Assembly (NCBI GenBank): GCA_945861635.1
Contig: CAMAWH010000015.1
Span: 39,261-103,260 of the forward strand
DNA: 64,000 nt
Source of the DNA: Klebsiella pneumoniae
Lineage (GTDB): Bacteria > Myxococcota_A > UBA796 > SXON01
Direction: 5' to 3'
Shown: positions 8,243-17,034 of the stretch, piece after piece
Layout: each line of letters opens with the position of its first letter
Numbering within the stretch: the first letter of the stretch is position 1
Position numbers and translations under genes: made by a program
The notes under the pieces: model-generated
Seen by the model: only the letters and a program-made list of their open reading frames with translations
Database searches by the model: none
Told to the model about the DNA's origin: nothing

Positions 8243-9163
8243 GTGCGTGACAATCCCGTCCAGTTCGCCGTAGTCCGTGAGGATCCGGCGGTGGAGCTGG
8301 CGTTGTTGGCGCGCTATTCGGCGCCGCGGGTGCTGCTCGTGGGGAGCGGCGGCTGCACGGCGCTGACGATTGCGTCAGCGCTTCCGGATGCGGACATCCT
8401 GCTCGTCGACATGAATCGTGCTCAGCTGGCGCTCGTCCGTCGGAAAGTGGAGGCGCTCGCAGCGGGCGTCACGGAGGGGGACTGGGCGTTGGACGAAGAC
8501 GATGCTGCGGCCCTGGACGGCTGTGGGAACTTCGAATCGCTCTTCCGTGTGTTTCGGACCATCCTCCACGAGTTTGTGGCGAGTGACGCCGAAATTCTCG
8601 AGGTCGTGCGCGGAACGCGCGGTGTGACCGCGCTGACGGAGGCGTCGTACTGGCCGGTTGCGTTCGAAATGTGCTTCGCGGATGCGCCACTGGTCGCCAT
8701 GTTCGGACCGGCCGCGGTGCAACACGCGCCGAAGGGGGCGTATCCAGCCTATTTTCAACGGGCGATCGGGGAAGGATTGTCGGCCGCCGACCGCGCCACC
8801 AACCGTTTTCTGCACCAGTTCCTGCTCGGACGCACGTTGCCGGAGGCGCGCCCACCGTTCCTGACCTCGCCGCCCGCTGCCCCGTGCTTCGACTACCGGC
8901 AGAGTCGCGTTGAGGAGGTACCTGGCCTTGATCGGTTCGATCTCGTCAGCCTGTCCAACGTGATGGACTGGATGCCCGATGACGCGGCCGAGGCGCTTTG
9001 CCGTCACGCCGCCGCGCACATGCGCGTCGGAGCAACGGTGGTCTGGCGGCAGCTCTACAATCCGAAGGATTATCGTCCATTTTTCTCGGAATTTTCGTGG
9101 GAACGGACAGTGCCGGACCGATCTTTGTTCTATTCTTCGGTGCATGCCGGCAGGAAGCGCTGA
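8243..9163 (+). CDS. DUF3419 / BtaA-like aminocarboxypropyl transferase family protein
   Basis: 306 residues from GTG 8243 (GGGAAG seven bases upstream). The family includes BtaA, which transfers the 3-amino-3-carboxypropyl group of S-adenosylmethionine to diacylglycerol. A Rossmann SAM-binding site is seen at VLLVGSGGCTALTIAS (about residues 29-44) followed by DILLVDMNRAQLALVRRKV, the order typical of DUF3419. The FESLFRVFRTILHEFVAS stretch and C-terminal FDLVSLSNVMDWMPDD (SAM-MTase-like strand 4/5) also fit. The acceptor is unknown; neighbours are a diiron-oxygenase-like protein and an acetyltransferase rather than BtaB, so betaine lipid synthesis is not supported. The first gene of a three-gene operon. 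Confidence 0.65.
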   Translation: MRDNPVQFAVVREDPAVELALLARYSAPRVLLVGSGGCTALTIASALPDADILLVDMNRAQLALVRRKVEALAAGVTEGDWALDEDDAAALDGCGNFESLFRVFRTILHEFVASDAEILEVVRGTRGVTALTEASYWPVAFEMCFADAPLVAMFGPAAVQHAPKGAYPAYFQRAIGEGLSAADRATNRFLHQFLLGRTLPEARPPFLTSPPAAPCFDYRQSRVEEVPGLDRFDLVSLSNVMDWMPDDAAEALCRHAAAHMRVGATVVWRQLYNPKDYRPFFSEFSWERTVPDRSLFYSSVHAGRKR

Positions 9164-9164
9164 G

Positions 9165-9857
9165 GTGGGGGCCGAATTGCACGAGACGATCGAAGGCGTT
9201 CTCGCGGACATGCGCTGGCGAGAGAATCCATATTTCACTGCGTTGGAGGCTGGTAGCTTCGACCGCAAGGATTTTGTCGAGACGCAGATTCAATTCTATC
9301 AAGCTGTGGTGTTTTTCAGTCGGCCGATGGCGGCGTTGTGCGGCAAGATTCCTTCCTCGGAGCAGCGCATCGCCATCCTCCGGAACGTGTGGGAAGAGCA
9401 CGGCGAGGGAGATGCGCGGATGGCGCACGGGGCAACGTTTCGGCTGCTTTTGCGACGCCTTGCCGACATAGAACCAATCGATATCGACCGCCGAACGCTT
9501 TGGCCGGAGGTTCGGGTATTCAACACCACGCTGGCCGGGGTCTGCGTGCTGGACGACTATGTCGTTGCGTGTGCGGCGATGGGGATGATCGAGCGGAGTT
9601 TCGCCGAAATCAGCGGCTGGATCGGCCGGGGAATCGTGGCGAATGGTTGGCTCACCCGCCAGGACCTGGTTCACTACGATTTTCATGAGCGCGTGGACAT
9701 CCGCCACGCCGACGACTTTTTTGCGGTGATCGAGCCGGAGTGGCCAGCGGCGCGGTACGACATTGAGCAGGGCCTCCGCTTGGGTGCATCCGTTTTCTCG
9801 GGGTTGTACCGGGGGCTGTGGGACGGTCGGGCGCGCCGCCTCGTGCGGGGCGAGTGA
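9165..9857 (+). CDS. Heme-oxygenase-like diiron oxidase family protein (HDO/TenA-PqqC fold)
   Basis: GTG 9165 is preferred because AGGAAG sits seven bases upstream; ATG 9144 (7 residues longer) has no such site and overlaps the previous gene. About 230 residues, all-helical. Likely metal ligands lie in WEEHGEGDARMAH (about residues 76-88) and in the late HYDFHERVDIRHADDFFAVIE segment (about 169-189), the arrangement expected of HDO enzymes such as UndA, SznF and CADD, which activate O2 with two irons. YFTALEAGSFDRKDFVETQIQFY is the typical N-terminal helix pair. The substrate is unknown. Coupled to the DUF3419 gene upstream and directly abutting the GNAT gene downstream. Confidence 0.65.
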   Translation: MGAELHETIEGVLADMRWRENPYFTALEAGSFDRKDFVETQIQFYQAVVFFSRPMAALCGKIPSSEQRIAILRNVWEEHGEGDARMAHGATFRLLLRRLADIEPIDIDRRTLWPEVRVFNTTLAGVCVLDDYVVACAAMGMIERSFAEISGWIGRGIVANGWLTRQDLVHYDFHERVDIRHADDFFAVIEPEWPAARYDIEQGLRLGASVFSGLYRGLWDGRARRLVRGE

Positions 9858-10655
9858 GTGCGCATTCTTGTCATGGACGCGACCAACCGACAGCGATGGG
9901 TACCTGGAATCGTGGCGTTGGAGGCTGGTGCGTCGTATCCGCTGGGGTCCGACCGGTTCACCATCGACCATGGCGCTGATTACTTCGCGTTTTTCGAGCG
10001 GATGGGCGAGCTACGGTACTATCTCGCGGTAGAAGGAGAGGAAGTTCTTGCGGTTGGCTGCGGCATTTTGCGCCGCGAGCCCCGCGTCTGGTACCTGTGC
10101 GACGTGAAGGTGCGGGCCGACGCGCGTGGCCGGCACATACCCCTGTGGATGATGGATCACGGATTTCTCCCGAACTACCTGCGGTGTCAGCGCGGGTATG
10201 CCGTGACGATGGACCCACCGACGGGAGAAAACCGCGTGGTGCGCCTGGCTATGCGCTTCCGGTGGCTGTCGGTGGGGGTCGGGCCGAAATTGCGCATCTG
10301 GTCACTGACGGCAGCGGACGCCGCGCGGGTGTCTCCGGTGCTGGAACGACACCGGGGCGTCGTAAGGTGGAACTCGTTGGTAGGCGTGAAGGACCTTGTT
10401 CTGGCCTCGACCGGGAGGCCGATGGCGTTGTTGCATGCGGAGTTTGGGCCGGAGAGAGGCCCGGAGAGAGGGCCGGACCGAGGGCCGAAGCGTCTGCCGG
10501 TCGATGGTGCGGTTCACATGTTTTGTGCGCCGGACGGGGACGCGCTGACGAGCGAGCTCGCGGCCGCGGGGGTGTTGCCCTCGGCGTCCGCGTCGATCAT
10601 TCACCATCGGATGGGCGCGCAGGATTGGCGGTTTGTGAGGACGGATGAGATTTGA
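9858..10655 (+). CDS. GNAT-like acetyltransferase with PERG repeats
   Basis: 265 residues from GTG 9858, immediately after the stop of the diiron protein. The N-terminal two thirds resemble a GNAT fold: AVEGEEVLAVGCGILRREP, then WYLCDVKVRADARGRHIPLWMMDHG with RADARGRHIP at the acetyl-CoA loop position. A second half includes a tandem P-E-R-G repeat (residues about 197-212), then VHMFCAPDGDALTSELAAAG. The acceptor is unknown. As the third gene of the DUF3419/HDO unit it may acylate that pathway's product. Converges on the hydroxylase operon with only 14 bp between stops. Confidence 0.6.
   Translation: MRILVMDATNRQRWVPGIVALEAGASYPLGSDRFTIDHGADYFAFFERMGELRYYLAVEGEEVLAVGCGILRREPRVWYLCDVKVRADARGRHIPLWMMDHGFLPNYLRCQRGYAVTMDPPTGENRVVRLAMRFRWLSVGVGPKLRIWSLTAADAARVSPVLERHRGVVRWNSLVGVKDLVLASTGRPMALLHAEFGPERGPERGPDRGPKRLPVDGAVHMFCAPDGDALTSELAAAGVLPSASASIIHHRMGAQDWRFVRTDEI
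10446..10493 (+). repeat. Four 12-bp tandem repeats inside the GNAT gene
   Basis: The unit GGGCCGGAGAGA is repeated four times with decay (10446-10457, 10458-10469, 10470-10481, 10482-10493). It encodes GPER, GPER, GPDR, GPKR. In-frame unit length means copy number can change without breaking the protein. Confidence 0.8.
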
Positions 10656-10669
10656 GAGGCCACGCCCGC

Positions 10670-11527
10670 TCAACTCCCCAAACGCCGCACCCACCGACTC
10701 ACATCCACCATCAACCTGGTAAAACTCGGCGCAACGAACAATGTGTCCTGGTACCGCGTCGGGTCGAATGGCGTCTGGGCCATCGCCTCCAGATCCCAGT
10801 CCAACAACCGTGCGTGCGTCGCGTAGTCTGCAAGTTCCCCGCAGGAAGAAAGCAATCCCGCCCCGAACGCCCGCGTGCCGCTCCCCTCGGCGACGACGCC
10901 GAATTCCATCGTGTACCAGTACACCCGGTCGAGCGCGCGCATCTCCGGTTCACCGGCAACCTCCGCGGCACGACCAAGCAGGCGATTCAGCTCTGCAATT
11001 CCAGGGTGGACGAGTGTCGCGGCGTGACCGACCAACTCATGGACGACATCGGGCTCGGGTGTGTAGAAAGGCCGAGAATCATGGCGTATGTACTGGGTAG
11101 ACAGAAAAACGCGCCGGCCCAGGTGCCGCATGAACGTCCGGGGCGTCACCAACCCCGCCACCGGCTCCATCCGAAAGCCCGCGACCGCCTCAAGCACAGG
11201 ATTCAACACCGACAGTTGAGGAATTCGACGTCGATCCAACGGCAAAACCGCCTGCAGCTCAAGGATCTCGCGGCAGACATGCGCCTCGTGCAGGCCGCCC
11301 AGCTTCGCCCACACGGACGCCCACACGCCGTGCTCCGCTTCGGTGTACGGCGCGTCGGGAATCTCCCCGCCACTGGCATAGTCGAGAGCGATTCGCGCAA
11401 TGGCGTTACGCCGCCGCCGATAGGTATCGTCCCGGAAGCCGGGGTGGTCGGGGTCGAGCGGAACGAGATCCGCCGCGCCGCCGGCGTGCGGGGTCAGGAT
11501 GTCACCGTCGGGCGCACCGACATCCAC
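10670..11527 (-). CDS. phhA: Phenylalanine 4-monooxygenase-like aromatic amino acid hydroxylase
   Basis: Pterin-dependent, non-heme iron hydroxylase family that converts Phe to Tyr. About 285 residues from GTG 11527, normal for bacterial PhhA. The iron site is intact: FYTPEPDVVHELVGH supplies the two His (about residues 163 and 168) and YWYTMEFGVV the Glu (near 207). LDPDHPGFRDDTYRRRRNAIA and VLNPVLEAVAGFRMEPVAGL are typical flanking segments. It is the last gene of a four-gene minus-strand operon and overlaps the luxC-like gene by 34 bp. Because of that linkage the substrate may be a pathway intermediate rather than free phenylalanine. Confidence 0.85.
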   Translation of the reverse strand: MDVGAPDGDILTPHAGGAADLVPLDPDHPGFRDDTYRRRRNAIARIALDYASGGEIPDAPYTEAEHGVWASVWAKLGGLHEAHVCREILELQAVLPLDRRRIPQLSVLNPVLEAVAGFRMEPVAGLVTPRTFMRHLGRRVFLSTQYIRHDSRPFYTPEPDVVHELVGHAATLVHPGIAELNRLLGRAAEVAGEPEMRALDRVYWYTMEFGVVAEGSGTRAFGAGLLSSCGELADYATHARLLDWDLEAMAQTPFDPTRYQDTLFVAPSFTRLMVDVSRWVRRLGS

Positions 11528-12501
11528 AGCGCAGCCAGAACGTCCACACCGTCGTGAAGCCGGTCGGCAGGCGGGCGCTGCATCTCCCCCGGATAGCACA
11601 GCCGCGGTGGCGGCAGCGCGGGGTGGACAAGTCCGACGGAAACGGGGTCAAACCCGGGAAGATCCGTGGCGATGGTGCCGAGGTGCACGCGATACTGCCC
11701 GATTGCGGCAGCGACCTCTGCGACGTCATTGAACGGGTGGACGGTGATCAGGCGCGGAAGGGCGATGGGCCAGAACTGCACCGGTGGAAGGCGTAAAACG
11801 CACCAATTCGAGGCCGAGCGCCGTTCTCCCACCGCCCGGGCGAGCGTCACCCGTGCGCGGAGGTTGGCCGCCTCCTCCGGAGTCACGGGGCCGCGCGGCA
11901 AGGATCCCTCCAGTTCGCCAAGTAGCGTCGCAAGAAGGTCAATGTCGGAGGTGCGCGCAAACACCGCAGCAGGCGACATGCAGCCGCGTCCATCGTAGAG
12001 GACGTGGTCCATCACCGTCGCCTTGCCGGGAGCGCTGACGATGCTGATGCCGAACTTGGGACCGAACGGGAGGTAGCGGACCCCAGGGGGGATACGTTGG
12101 CCGATGGCGTTGAGCGTTTCCGCGCGACCAAAGCCGAGGATTCCATCCGCCTCGCGCATCGCCAGACCCTCGGCCGCCAAATCGCCGCCCTCCCAGGTGC
12201 GTACTTCGACGCCCGGAATGGCCGTCGCGATGGCGTGCGCGATGGACTCTTGCCCCGTCGCCGGCTTCAGGAGCACGCGAACGCCCCGATGCGCCAGTTG
12301 GACGCACCATTCCACGGGCGCAGTGAACACGTTTCCGCTCGCGATGATCAGCACGGCGCGCGGTGGGGTTCCGGGGATGGACCGCGCCAACGCGTCGGGA
12401 CCGATGCACGAGAGCGCCGCAAGCCACGCCGCCCGCGAGCCCGCCGACGACAGCCCGGTGGGCCAGTCGGCGGGGTCCAGCGCGCGGAGCCGTTCGAGCA
12501 T
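11494..12501 (-). CDS. LuxC-like acyl-thioester reductase
   Basis: 335 residues, ALDH fold. LuxC proteins reduce an acyl group handed over by LuxE, or an acyl-CoA, to an aldehyde with NADPH. Seen here: PPRAVLIIASGNVFTAPVEW and LLKPATGQE, the nucleotide-binding half, and VLYDGRGCMSPAAVFA, with the catalytic Cys near residue 172 in the family's usual G-C-x-S-P context. It is shorter than Vibrio LuxC (about 480 residues). It lies between luxE-like and hydroxylase genes in one operon, and no luciferase genes are nearby, so bioluminescence is not implied. Confidence 0.75.
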   Translation of the reverse strand: MLERLRALDPADWPTGLSSAGSRAAWLAALSCIGPDALARSIPGTPPRAVLIIASGNVFTAPVEWCVQLAHRGVRVLLKPATGQESIAHAIATAIPGVEVRTWEGGDLAAEGLAMREADGILGFGRAETLNAIGQRIPPGVRYLPFGPKFGISIVSAPGKATVMDHVLYDGRGCMSPAAVFARTSDIDLLATLLGELEGSLPRGPVTPEEAANLRARVTLARAVGERRSASNWCVLRLPPVQFWPIALPRLITVHPFNDVAEVAAAIGQYRVHLGTIATDLPGFDPVSVGLVHPALPPPRLCYPGEMQRPPADRLHDGVDVLAALWMSVRPTVTS

Positions 12502-12541
12502 GGCGGGCGTTTAACGCAGCGAGCCACGGCCGACGACGGAC

Positions 12542-13513
12542 CTACTGCGCGCGCGCCAACAGCTGTTCGGCGCGCAGGGAACATCCCCGCGCCTCCGCGC
12601 CGGCCAATCGTCCCGTGAGCGTTACCCATTCGCCGCACACGGTGCCGACATCCTGCGTCTCGATCGCGCAGACGCTGTCCACGTTGGCCAGATCGAGGAA
12701 GCGGAGCGCACCGACGCCGTCGATGGCCGCCCCCGATGCAGGGTCCACGGCCCACGCGCGCATCCATGGGGGCAGTCGGAACGCGCCGGGGATTTCTCCT
12801 GCGGCCACGGGTGCCGTCCATAGCTGAGAAGAAAGCTCCGTCATGCCGTACTCACCGCGTACTTGAGCGCCGGGGACTCTCGCGCCGAGGCTTCGGTAGA
12901 GCGTATCGCTGTCCAGACGGTGCACCCGCCCCTTGAACCCGCCCGTCACCATCACCAGCGTCCCCGTCGTCAGCCGGCCCGCGTTCGCCTCCGGTTCCGA
13001 CGCCGATCCCTCCTGCCTCGCAAGCAGCGCGTCCATGGCAAAGGCCGTGCTCGCCAGAAAGCATGGGCTCGACAGAATGCGGCTCCATGCGTCGGCATGC
13101 ATACCTGCCTCATCCATACAATAGTCCGGCGATCCCACGAGGCGAACCATGTGATCCAGCGAGGATGCATCGTCACGACTGACGAGCGAGACCACGCGCT
13201 TTGGAAATCCGCGCATCTGCCGGGTGGCCCCGAGGTCGTACAGCGTCGTATCGCGCATGCGATGAGCACCGCGGCGTCCCTCGGTTGTGCCGCTCGTAAG
13301 GAAGCAGATCGGGGCGTCCGGGAACGGACACAGGTCGAGGTCCTTGAACAACGACACCGGCACGGCGGGGATTTCGACCGGCCCACGCGGCCGCGCGTCG
13401 CCCGCAATCCGGGCGTAGACCGGGTTTGCGGCCCGCTGTTGCGCGAACAGCTCCAGCGCCAGTTGATCAAAGTCCCCAACACCCTTGACGAACGCTGCGA
13501 TTTTCTCCTTCAC
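12542..13513 (-). CDS. LuxE-like acyl-protein synthetase
   Basis: 323 residues from GTG 13513, overlapping the aminotransferase stop (GTGA). LuxE-type enzymes activate a carboxylic acid with ATP and pass it as a thioester to LuxC. The adenylating motif is clear: ICFLTSGTTEGRRGAHRM (around residues 65-82), then LVMVTGGFKGR and VRGEYGMTELSSQLW, which matches the A5-type YGMTE motif of acyl-adenylating enzymes. The adjacent luxC-like gene on the same strand makes a two-step acid-to-aldehyde reduction likely. Substrate unknown. Confidence 0.75.
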   Translation of the reverse strand: MKEKIAAFVKGVGDFDQLALELFAQQRAANPVYARIAGDARPRGPVEIPAVPVSLFKDLDLCPFPDAPICFLTSGTTEGRRGAHRMRDTTLYDLGATRQMRGFPKRVVSLVSRDDASSLDHMVRLVGSPDYCMDEAGMHADAWSRILSSPCFLASTAFAMDALLARQEGSASEPEANAGRLTTGTLVMVTGGFKGRVHRLDSDTLYRSLGARVPGAQVRGEYGMTELSSQLWTAPVAAGEIPGAFRLPPWMRAWAVDPASGAAIDGVGALRFLDLANVDSVCAIETQDVGTVCGEWVTLTGRLAGAEARGCSLRAEQLLARAQ

Positions 13514-14739
13514 GCCATGGCCTCGATGGCGCCGGCAAGCTGATCGCGCGTGATCGTGAGCGGCGGTGTGAACGCGACCACCTCCGCGTTTTCTCCCGCC
13601 GGAAGCGCAATGTAGCCGCGATCCAGCATTCTCCTGCATCTACCAAGCGAATCGTCGACCACCGCGCCGACCATCAGCCCGCGTCCAGTGACGCGGCGGA
13701 CGCCGGGCAGGCGGTCCAATTCGCCACGGAGCCACTCCCCGTCCTCTCGGGCCTTCTGCAAAAGTCCGCCGAGCACGCGGAGAGATGCCAATGCCATCGC
13801 GCATCCGACTGGATTGCCGAGAAAGGTCTGGGTGTGGATGGCCTGTCCGGTGGACGCGCCCCAGGCGTCCATGACCGAGGCGGTGCCGAGGCAGGCCGAA
13901 ATGGGAAAACCTCCCCCGAGGGCCTTGCCTACGCACAACAGGTCCGGCCGCAGCTCCGAGGCCAACCATCCACCGGTTCTGCCGAGCCCGCTGAAAATCT
14001 CGTCGTGAACCACGAGACATCCAGCGTCGCGCGCTTTGGCGTGCAGATTCAGCAACCACCCAGCGGGGGGCTCCCGCATGCCGCCGCGCCCCTGCACGGG
14101 CTCCACGATGACGCATGCCATCTGCCGCAGATCGGGAAGTTCTCCGCCAAACTCCGTGAGGTCGGCATGTGCGCCGAGCATTGCCGCAAACGGGGCGCGA
14201 AACGGCGCCCGCTGGTACCCGAGCGCGGCGAGCGGCGCGCTCGCGAGCCCATGATACCCGCCTGAGAACGAGAGGATTCTCGTACGGCGCGTCGCGATGA
14301 TCGCCGACTTGATCGCCGCCTCCACGGCATCGCTGCCGGAGCTTCCCAGGATCACCCTCTCCATTCCTGTGATGTCGCACAAACGTTCCATCAGTTCGAT
14401 GCGCCGGGGGTCGGCGAAAGCGTCGCCCATAGCGTGAGGAAGCGTCGCAAGCTGGCGCTGTCCTGCGGACACGATGGTCGGATTTCGATGCCCCGCACTC
14501 GCGACGCCGAATCCCGCCGTGAGATCGACGAAAACGTTGCCGTCGACGTCCTTCACGTTCGCGCCGAGAGCCTCCGCCCAAACGATGGGGTCAGCGTCCG
14601 CCAGACCGAGAGAGGCTGCCCGGCGCGAGCGCCGCGACGTGATGGCGGGGCATTCGCGTAGCGCGAGTCGGTCCACCCAGGCCCGCGATCTTGGGCCCGG
14701 GATTGCGGTTGTCAGCCGTGGAAGGTCTGCGCCAGTCAC
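13510..14739 (-). CDS. Class III (omega) PLP-dependent aminotransferase
   Basis: 409 residues from GTG 14739; longer starts would run through the divergent gene at 14807. Class III fold-type I transaminases move amino groups to or from omega-amines, aldehydes and ketones. Seen: LGANVKDVDGNVFVDLTAGF, GSSGSDAVEAAIKSA (PLP phosphate), GGYHG, IVEPVQGRGG, HDEIFSGLGRTG and VGKALGGGFPISA with the Schiff-base Lys near residue 270. First gene of the operon with luxE-, luxC- and phhA-like genes. The combination suggests amination of the aldehyde that LuxE/LuxC produce. It is not the argD of this genome, which lies at 49973-51127. Confidence 0.85.
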   Translation of the reverse strand: MTGADLPRLTTAIPGPRSRAWVDRLALRECPAITSRRSRRAASLGLADADPIVWAEALGANVKDVDGNVFVDLTAGFGVASAGHRNPTIVSAGQRQLATLPHAMGDAFADPRRIELMERLCDITGMERVILGSSGSDAVEAAIKSAIIATRRTRILSFSGGYHGLASAPLAALGYQRAPFRAPFAAMLGAHADLTEFGGELPDLRQMACVIVEPVQGRGGMREPPAGWLLNLHAKARDAGCLVVHDEIFSGLGRTGGWLASELRPDLLCVGKALGGGFPISACLGTASVMDAWGASTGQAIHTQTFLGNPVGCAMALASLRVLGGLLQKAREDGEWLRGELDRLPGVRRVTGRGLMVGAVVDDSLGRCRRMLDRGYIALPAGENAEVVAFTPPLTITRDQLAGAIEAMA

Positions 14740-14806
14740 GCCCGCCGCTAACCCGTAGCTAGAGTTGGGGAAGCGCGGCGGCGCTCCCTCGGGTAGAGTC
14801 GGCGCG

Positions 14807-16261
14807 ATGTTCGCACTCCTCCTGTTCTGGCCGCTCGCGTGTTCGCCGCCCGAAGTGGTCACGATCGCCGGCCGTTCGGGGGCTGTCGAGGTGCGCCTCG
14901 TCAACCCCACGACGTGCTCAACCTGTGATCCGTTCGAAACGGTGGACACCCTCCGGATCGATGTCCTGAGGCATGGCGCCGTCGTCGCCAGTGATTCCTT
15001 CCGCTATCCGGAGGAAGATCCGGTATTGCCGGGTCTCGACGAGTACGGCGTTGTCCGCATTCAGTTGGTCGGCTTGTCGGCGGGCGTTGTCGTGAGCGCC
15101 GGACGCTCGGACGAGGTTTCGGTGGACCCGGAAGGCACGCTCTCCGTTCCCATCGTCTTTTTGCCGGTGAACCGAGACGTGCCGGTAACGGCAAAGATGG
15201 CGTCGCACCGCTCGAACCACGTTGCGCTGCGGCTGCGCAACGGCACCGTCTTGATCGCCGGCGGTGCATCCGTGAAACGAGACGCCGCGTTTGCGACGAC
15301 CGAGGTCTACGACCCGGCATCGGGTACGTTCAGCGCAGGACCCGGGGAACTGCCGGGGAAGGTGGCGGAACCTCGCGTTGTGGTGCTGCCCGAAGGAGAC
15401 ACGATGTTCATCGGTGGCTACGCAATCGGCGCCGACACCTCCACGTCCGCGTCCACCGCCGTCAGCGTTTTCAGCGAGGAGGCCGGCACGATTACCGCCA
15501 CCGGAAGTTTAGCTCAACCCCGTGCCGGTCACTGCGTCTCGCTGTTCCGTTCGCGCCAAGGCATCGTGTTTGGGGGAAACACCGACACGAATCAGGCGGA
15601 CTTCTTCCGCAGTGACGCCGTCGGCGCCGCGTTCACGTTCAGCGGCGTGCCGATGCAGAATTTGGTCCAGGGAAATGTCACGGGCTGCGTCGCTCTGGCG
15701 GACGGTCGAACCTTCGTTCAGGGTTCGGATGCTGCAAGTACGGGAATCTGGAACTACACCGAGGAAACCGCTGGGCAGATCGACCCGGGCAATGCGTTCG
15801 AGCCGATCAACCCCGGCGCCCCCAAGGCGCGCTTTGTGGCCGGGGAGATCGTCGTGCCGTTGGCGGAAGGAAGCGCGTGGATCGCCGGTGGCGCGGACAC
15901 CACGACGGGTGAAGTGCTCAGCGTAGGCCGGGAATTTCGACCTGATTCCGCGGCGTTCGCGGACGCGGCCGGCCTCGCGCGCCCCGCATACGGCGCAAAG
16001 TGGACGCCGTGGATGGACGCTGGCCTTATTGCCGTGGGATGCGGCTGGCAGGATACCGCGCGCACGATTCCCACAGGGGGCATCGAATTGTTGGATCCGC
16101 TCGGGGTGGAAGTTGGCGTTACGATCGCCCTTGATCGGGGACGAAACGGATGTTCGATTACGACGCTCAACGACGGTTCCCTGCTGATCGCCGGCGGTTT
16201 CACGGACGGGGAGAAGAATAGCATCGACGCGGCCCTCGTGATTCCGTGGATAGAGGATTGA
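14807..16261 (+). CDS. Kelch-like repeat lipoprotein
   Basis: 484 residues from ATG 14807, beginning MFALLLFWPLACSPP, a compact lipoprotein signal with Cys at residue 12. An N-terminal beta module (VEVRLVNPTTCSTCDPFETVDTL) precedes a series of Kelch-type blades, recognisable by LRNGTVLIAGG, TTEVYDPASGTF, LPEGDTMFIGG and LNDGSLLIAGGF. Kelch propellers mediate binding; no enzyme motif is seen. Probably outer-membrane or periplasmic. Followed on the same strand by two more small lipoproteins. Confidence 0.75.
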   Translation: MFALLLFWPLACSPPEVVTIAGRSGAVEVRLVNPTTCSTCDPFETVDTLRIDVLRHGAVVASDSFRYPEEDPVLPGLDEYGVVRIQLVGLSAGVVVSAGRSDEVSVDPEGTLSVPIVFLPVNRDVPVTAKMASHRSNHVALRLRNGTVLIAGGASVKRDAAFATTEVYDPASGTFSAGPGELPGKVAEPRVVVLPEGDTMFIGGYAIGADTSTSASTAVSVFSEEAGTITATGSLAQPRAGHCVSLFRSRQGIVFGGNTDTNQADFFRSDAVGAAFTFSGVPMQNLVQGNVTGCVALADGRTFVQGSDAASTGIWNYTEETAGQIDPGNAFEPINPGAPKARFVAGEIVVPLAEGSAWIAGGADTTTGEVLSVGREFRPDSAAFADAAGLARPAYGAKWTPWMDAGLIAVGCGWQDTARTIPTGGIELLDPLGVEVGVTIALDRGRNGCSITTLNDGSLLIAGGFTDGEKNSIDAALVIPWIED

Positions 16262-16308
16262 CCTTTTGAAAATGTTCCTGTAGAGGAGCCTCGTACCGGA
16301 GGATCCGT

Positions 16309-17034
16309 ATGCGCTCGGCCCCCGTCCCGCCCACCGTGAGCTTGCTGCTCGCAGGCCTTTCCGCTGGTTGCTCCTTCGGGCTTTCGTCGTCCATCGAGGT
16401 TGGCGTGGACACCTTTGCGTCGGGAGAAGACACGGCGGGCATCGACGCGGCGTCCGGATTGCCCCCCACCGCGGTTTCGTTGGTGGGAATGACGTACGCC
16501 ATCGGCGCCGACACGATGGTTATCGTCGATCCGCCGGGCCTCGACGGCTTCAAGGATCAGATCCTCGCTCGCGACGTGCTCGTGTTCGTCGCGGGGCAGG
16601 ATCAGGAGGCCCTGAAGCTCAACATCGCGCTCGCGGGCGCGGACGGGGCGCAGGACGTTTGTGAGGCGGTTCGCACGTTCCCGACGGCCGACTACTCGCG
16701 CAACCCTGCGTTTGAGGCGGGCCCAGGAGAGTTGCACACGACCTTCGGCGGGGGCCACGCCGCCGCGTTCCGGGAGTTGGAACTGACGGGGATTTTTGAC
16801 GAATATGCGTTCAACTGGCGAAACGGTACGTTGGACGCCATGCTTGACGGGCGTGAATTGGCGCCTGCCCTGCCCAAGGGGGCTGACGTCTGCAAGCTGG
16901 TCGATGGAATGGGGGGCGCGTGCGAGCCCTGTGACGACGGTGAGGAAGCGTGCTTCCACCTCCGTATCGAGCAGGTCGTCGCCGAACGGGTCGAAATCGA
17001 ATTCGACGTCACGCCCACGGGTTGCGACGAGTAG
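16309..17034 (+). CDS. Hypothetical lipoprotein
   Basis: 241 residues from ATG 16309 (GGAGGA upstream). The signal MRSAPVPPTVSLLLAGLSAGC ends in a lipobox (LSAGC). The mature part is acidic and mostly beta, with Cys residues late in the chain (VCKLVDGMGGACEPCDDG, EEACFHLRI) that could form disulphides. I do not recognise a family. It is in line with 14807-16261 and overlaps the start of the next gene by one base, suggesting a lipoprotein operon. Confidence 0.7.
   Translation: MRSAPVPPTVSLLLAGLSAGCSFGLSSSIEVGVDTFASGEDTAGIDAASGLPPTAVSLVGMTYAIGADTMVIVDPPGLDGFKDQILARDVLVFVAGQDQEALKLNIALAGADGAQDVCEAVRTFPTADYSRNPAFEAGPGELHTTFGGGHAAAFRELELTGIFDEYAFNWRNGTLDAMLDGRELAPALPKGADVCKLVDGMGGACEPCDDGEEACFHLRIEQVVAERVEIEFDVTPTGCDE

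Noticed and set aside
10670..14739. Bioluminescence (lux) operon
   Set aside because: LuxC- and LuxE-like genes are present but no luxA or luxB, and the aminotransferase and hydroxylase do not belong to lux operons.
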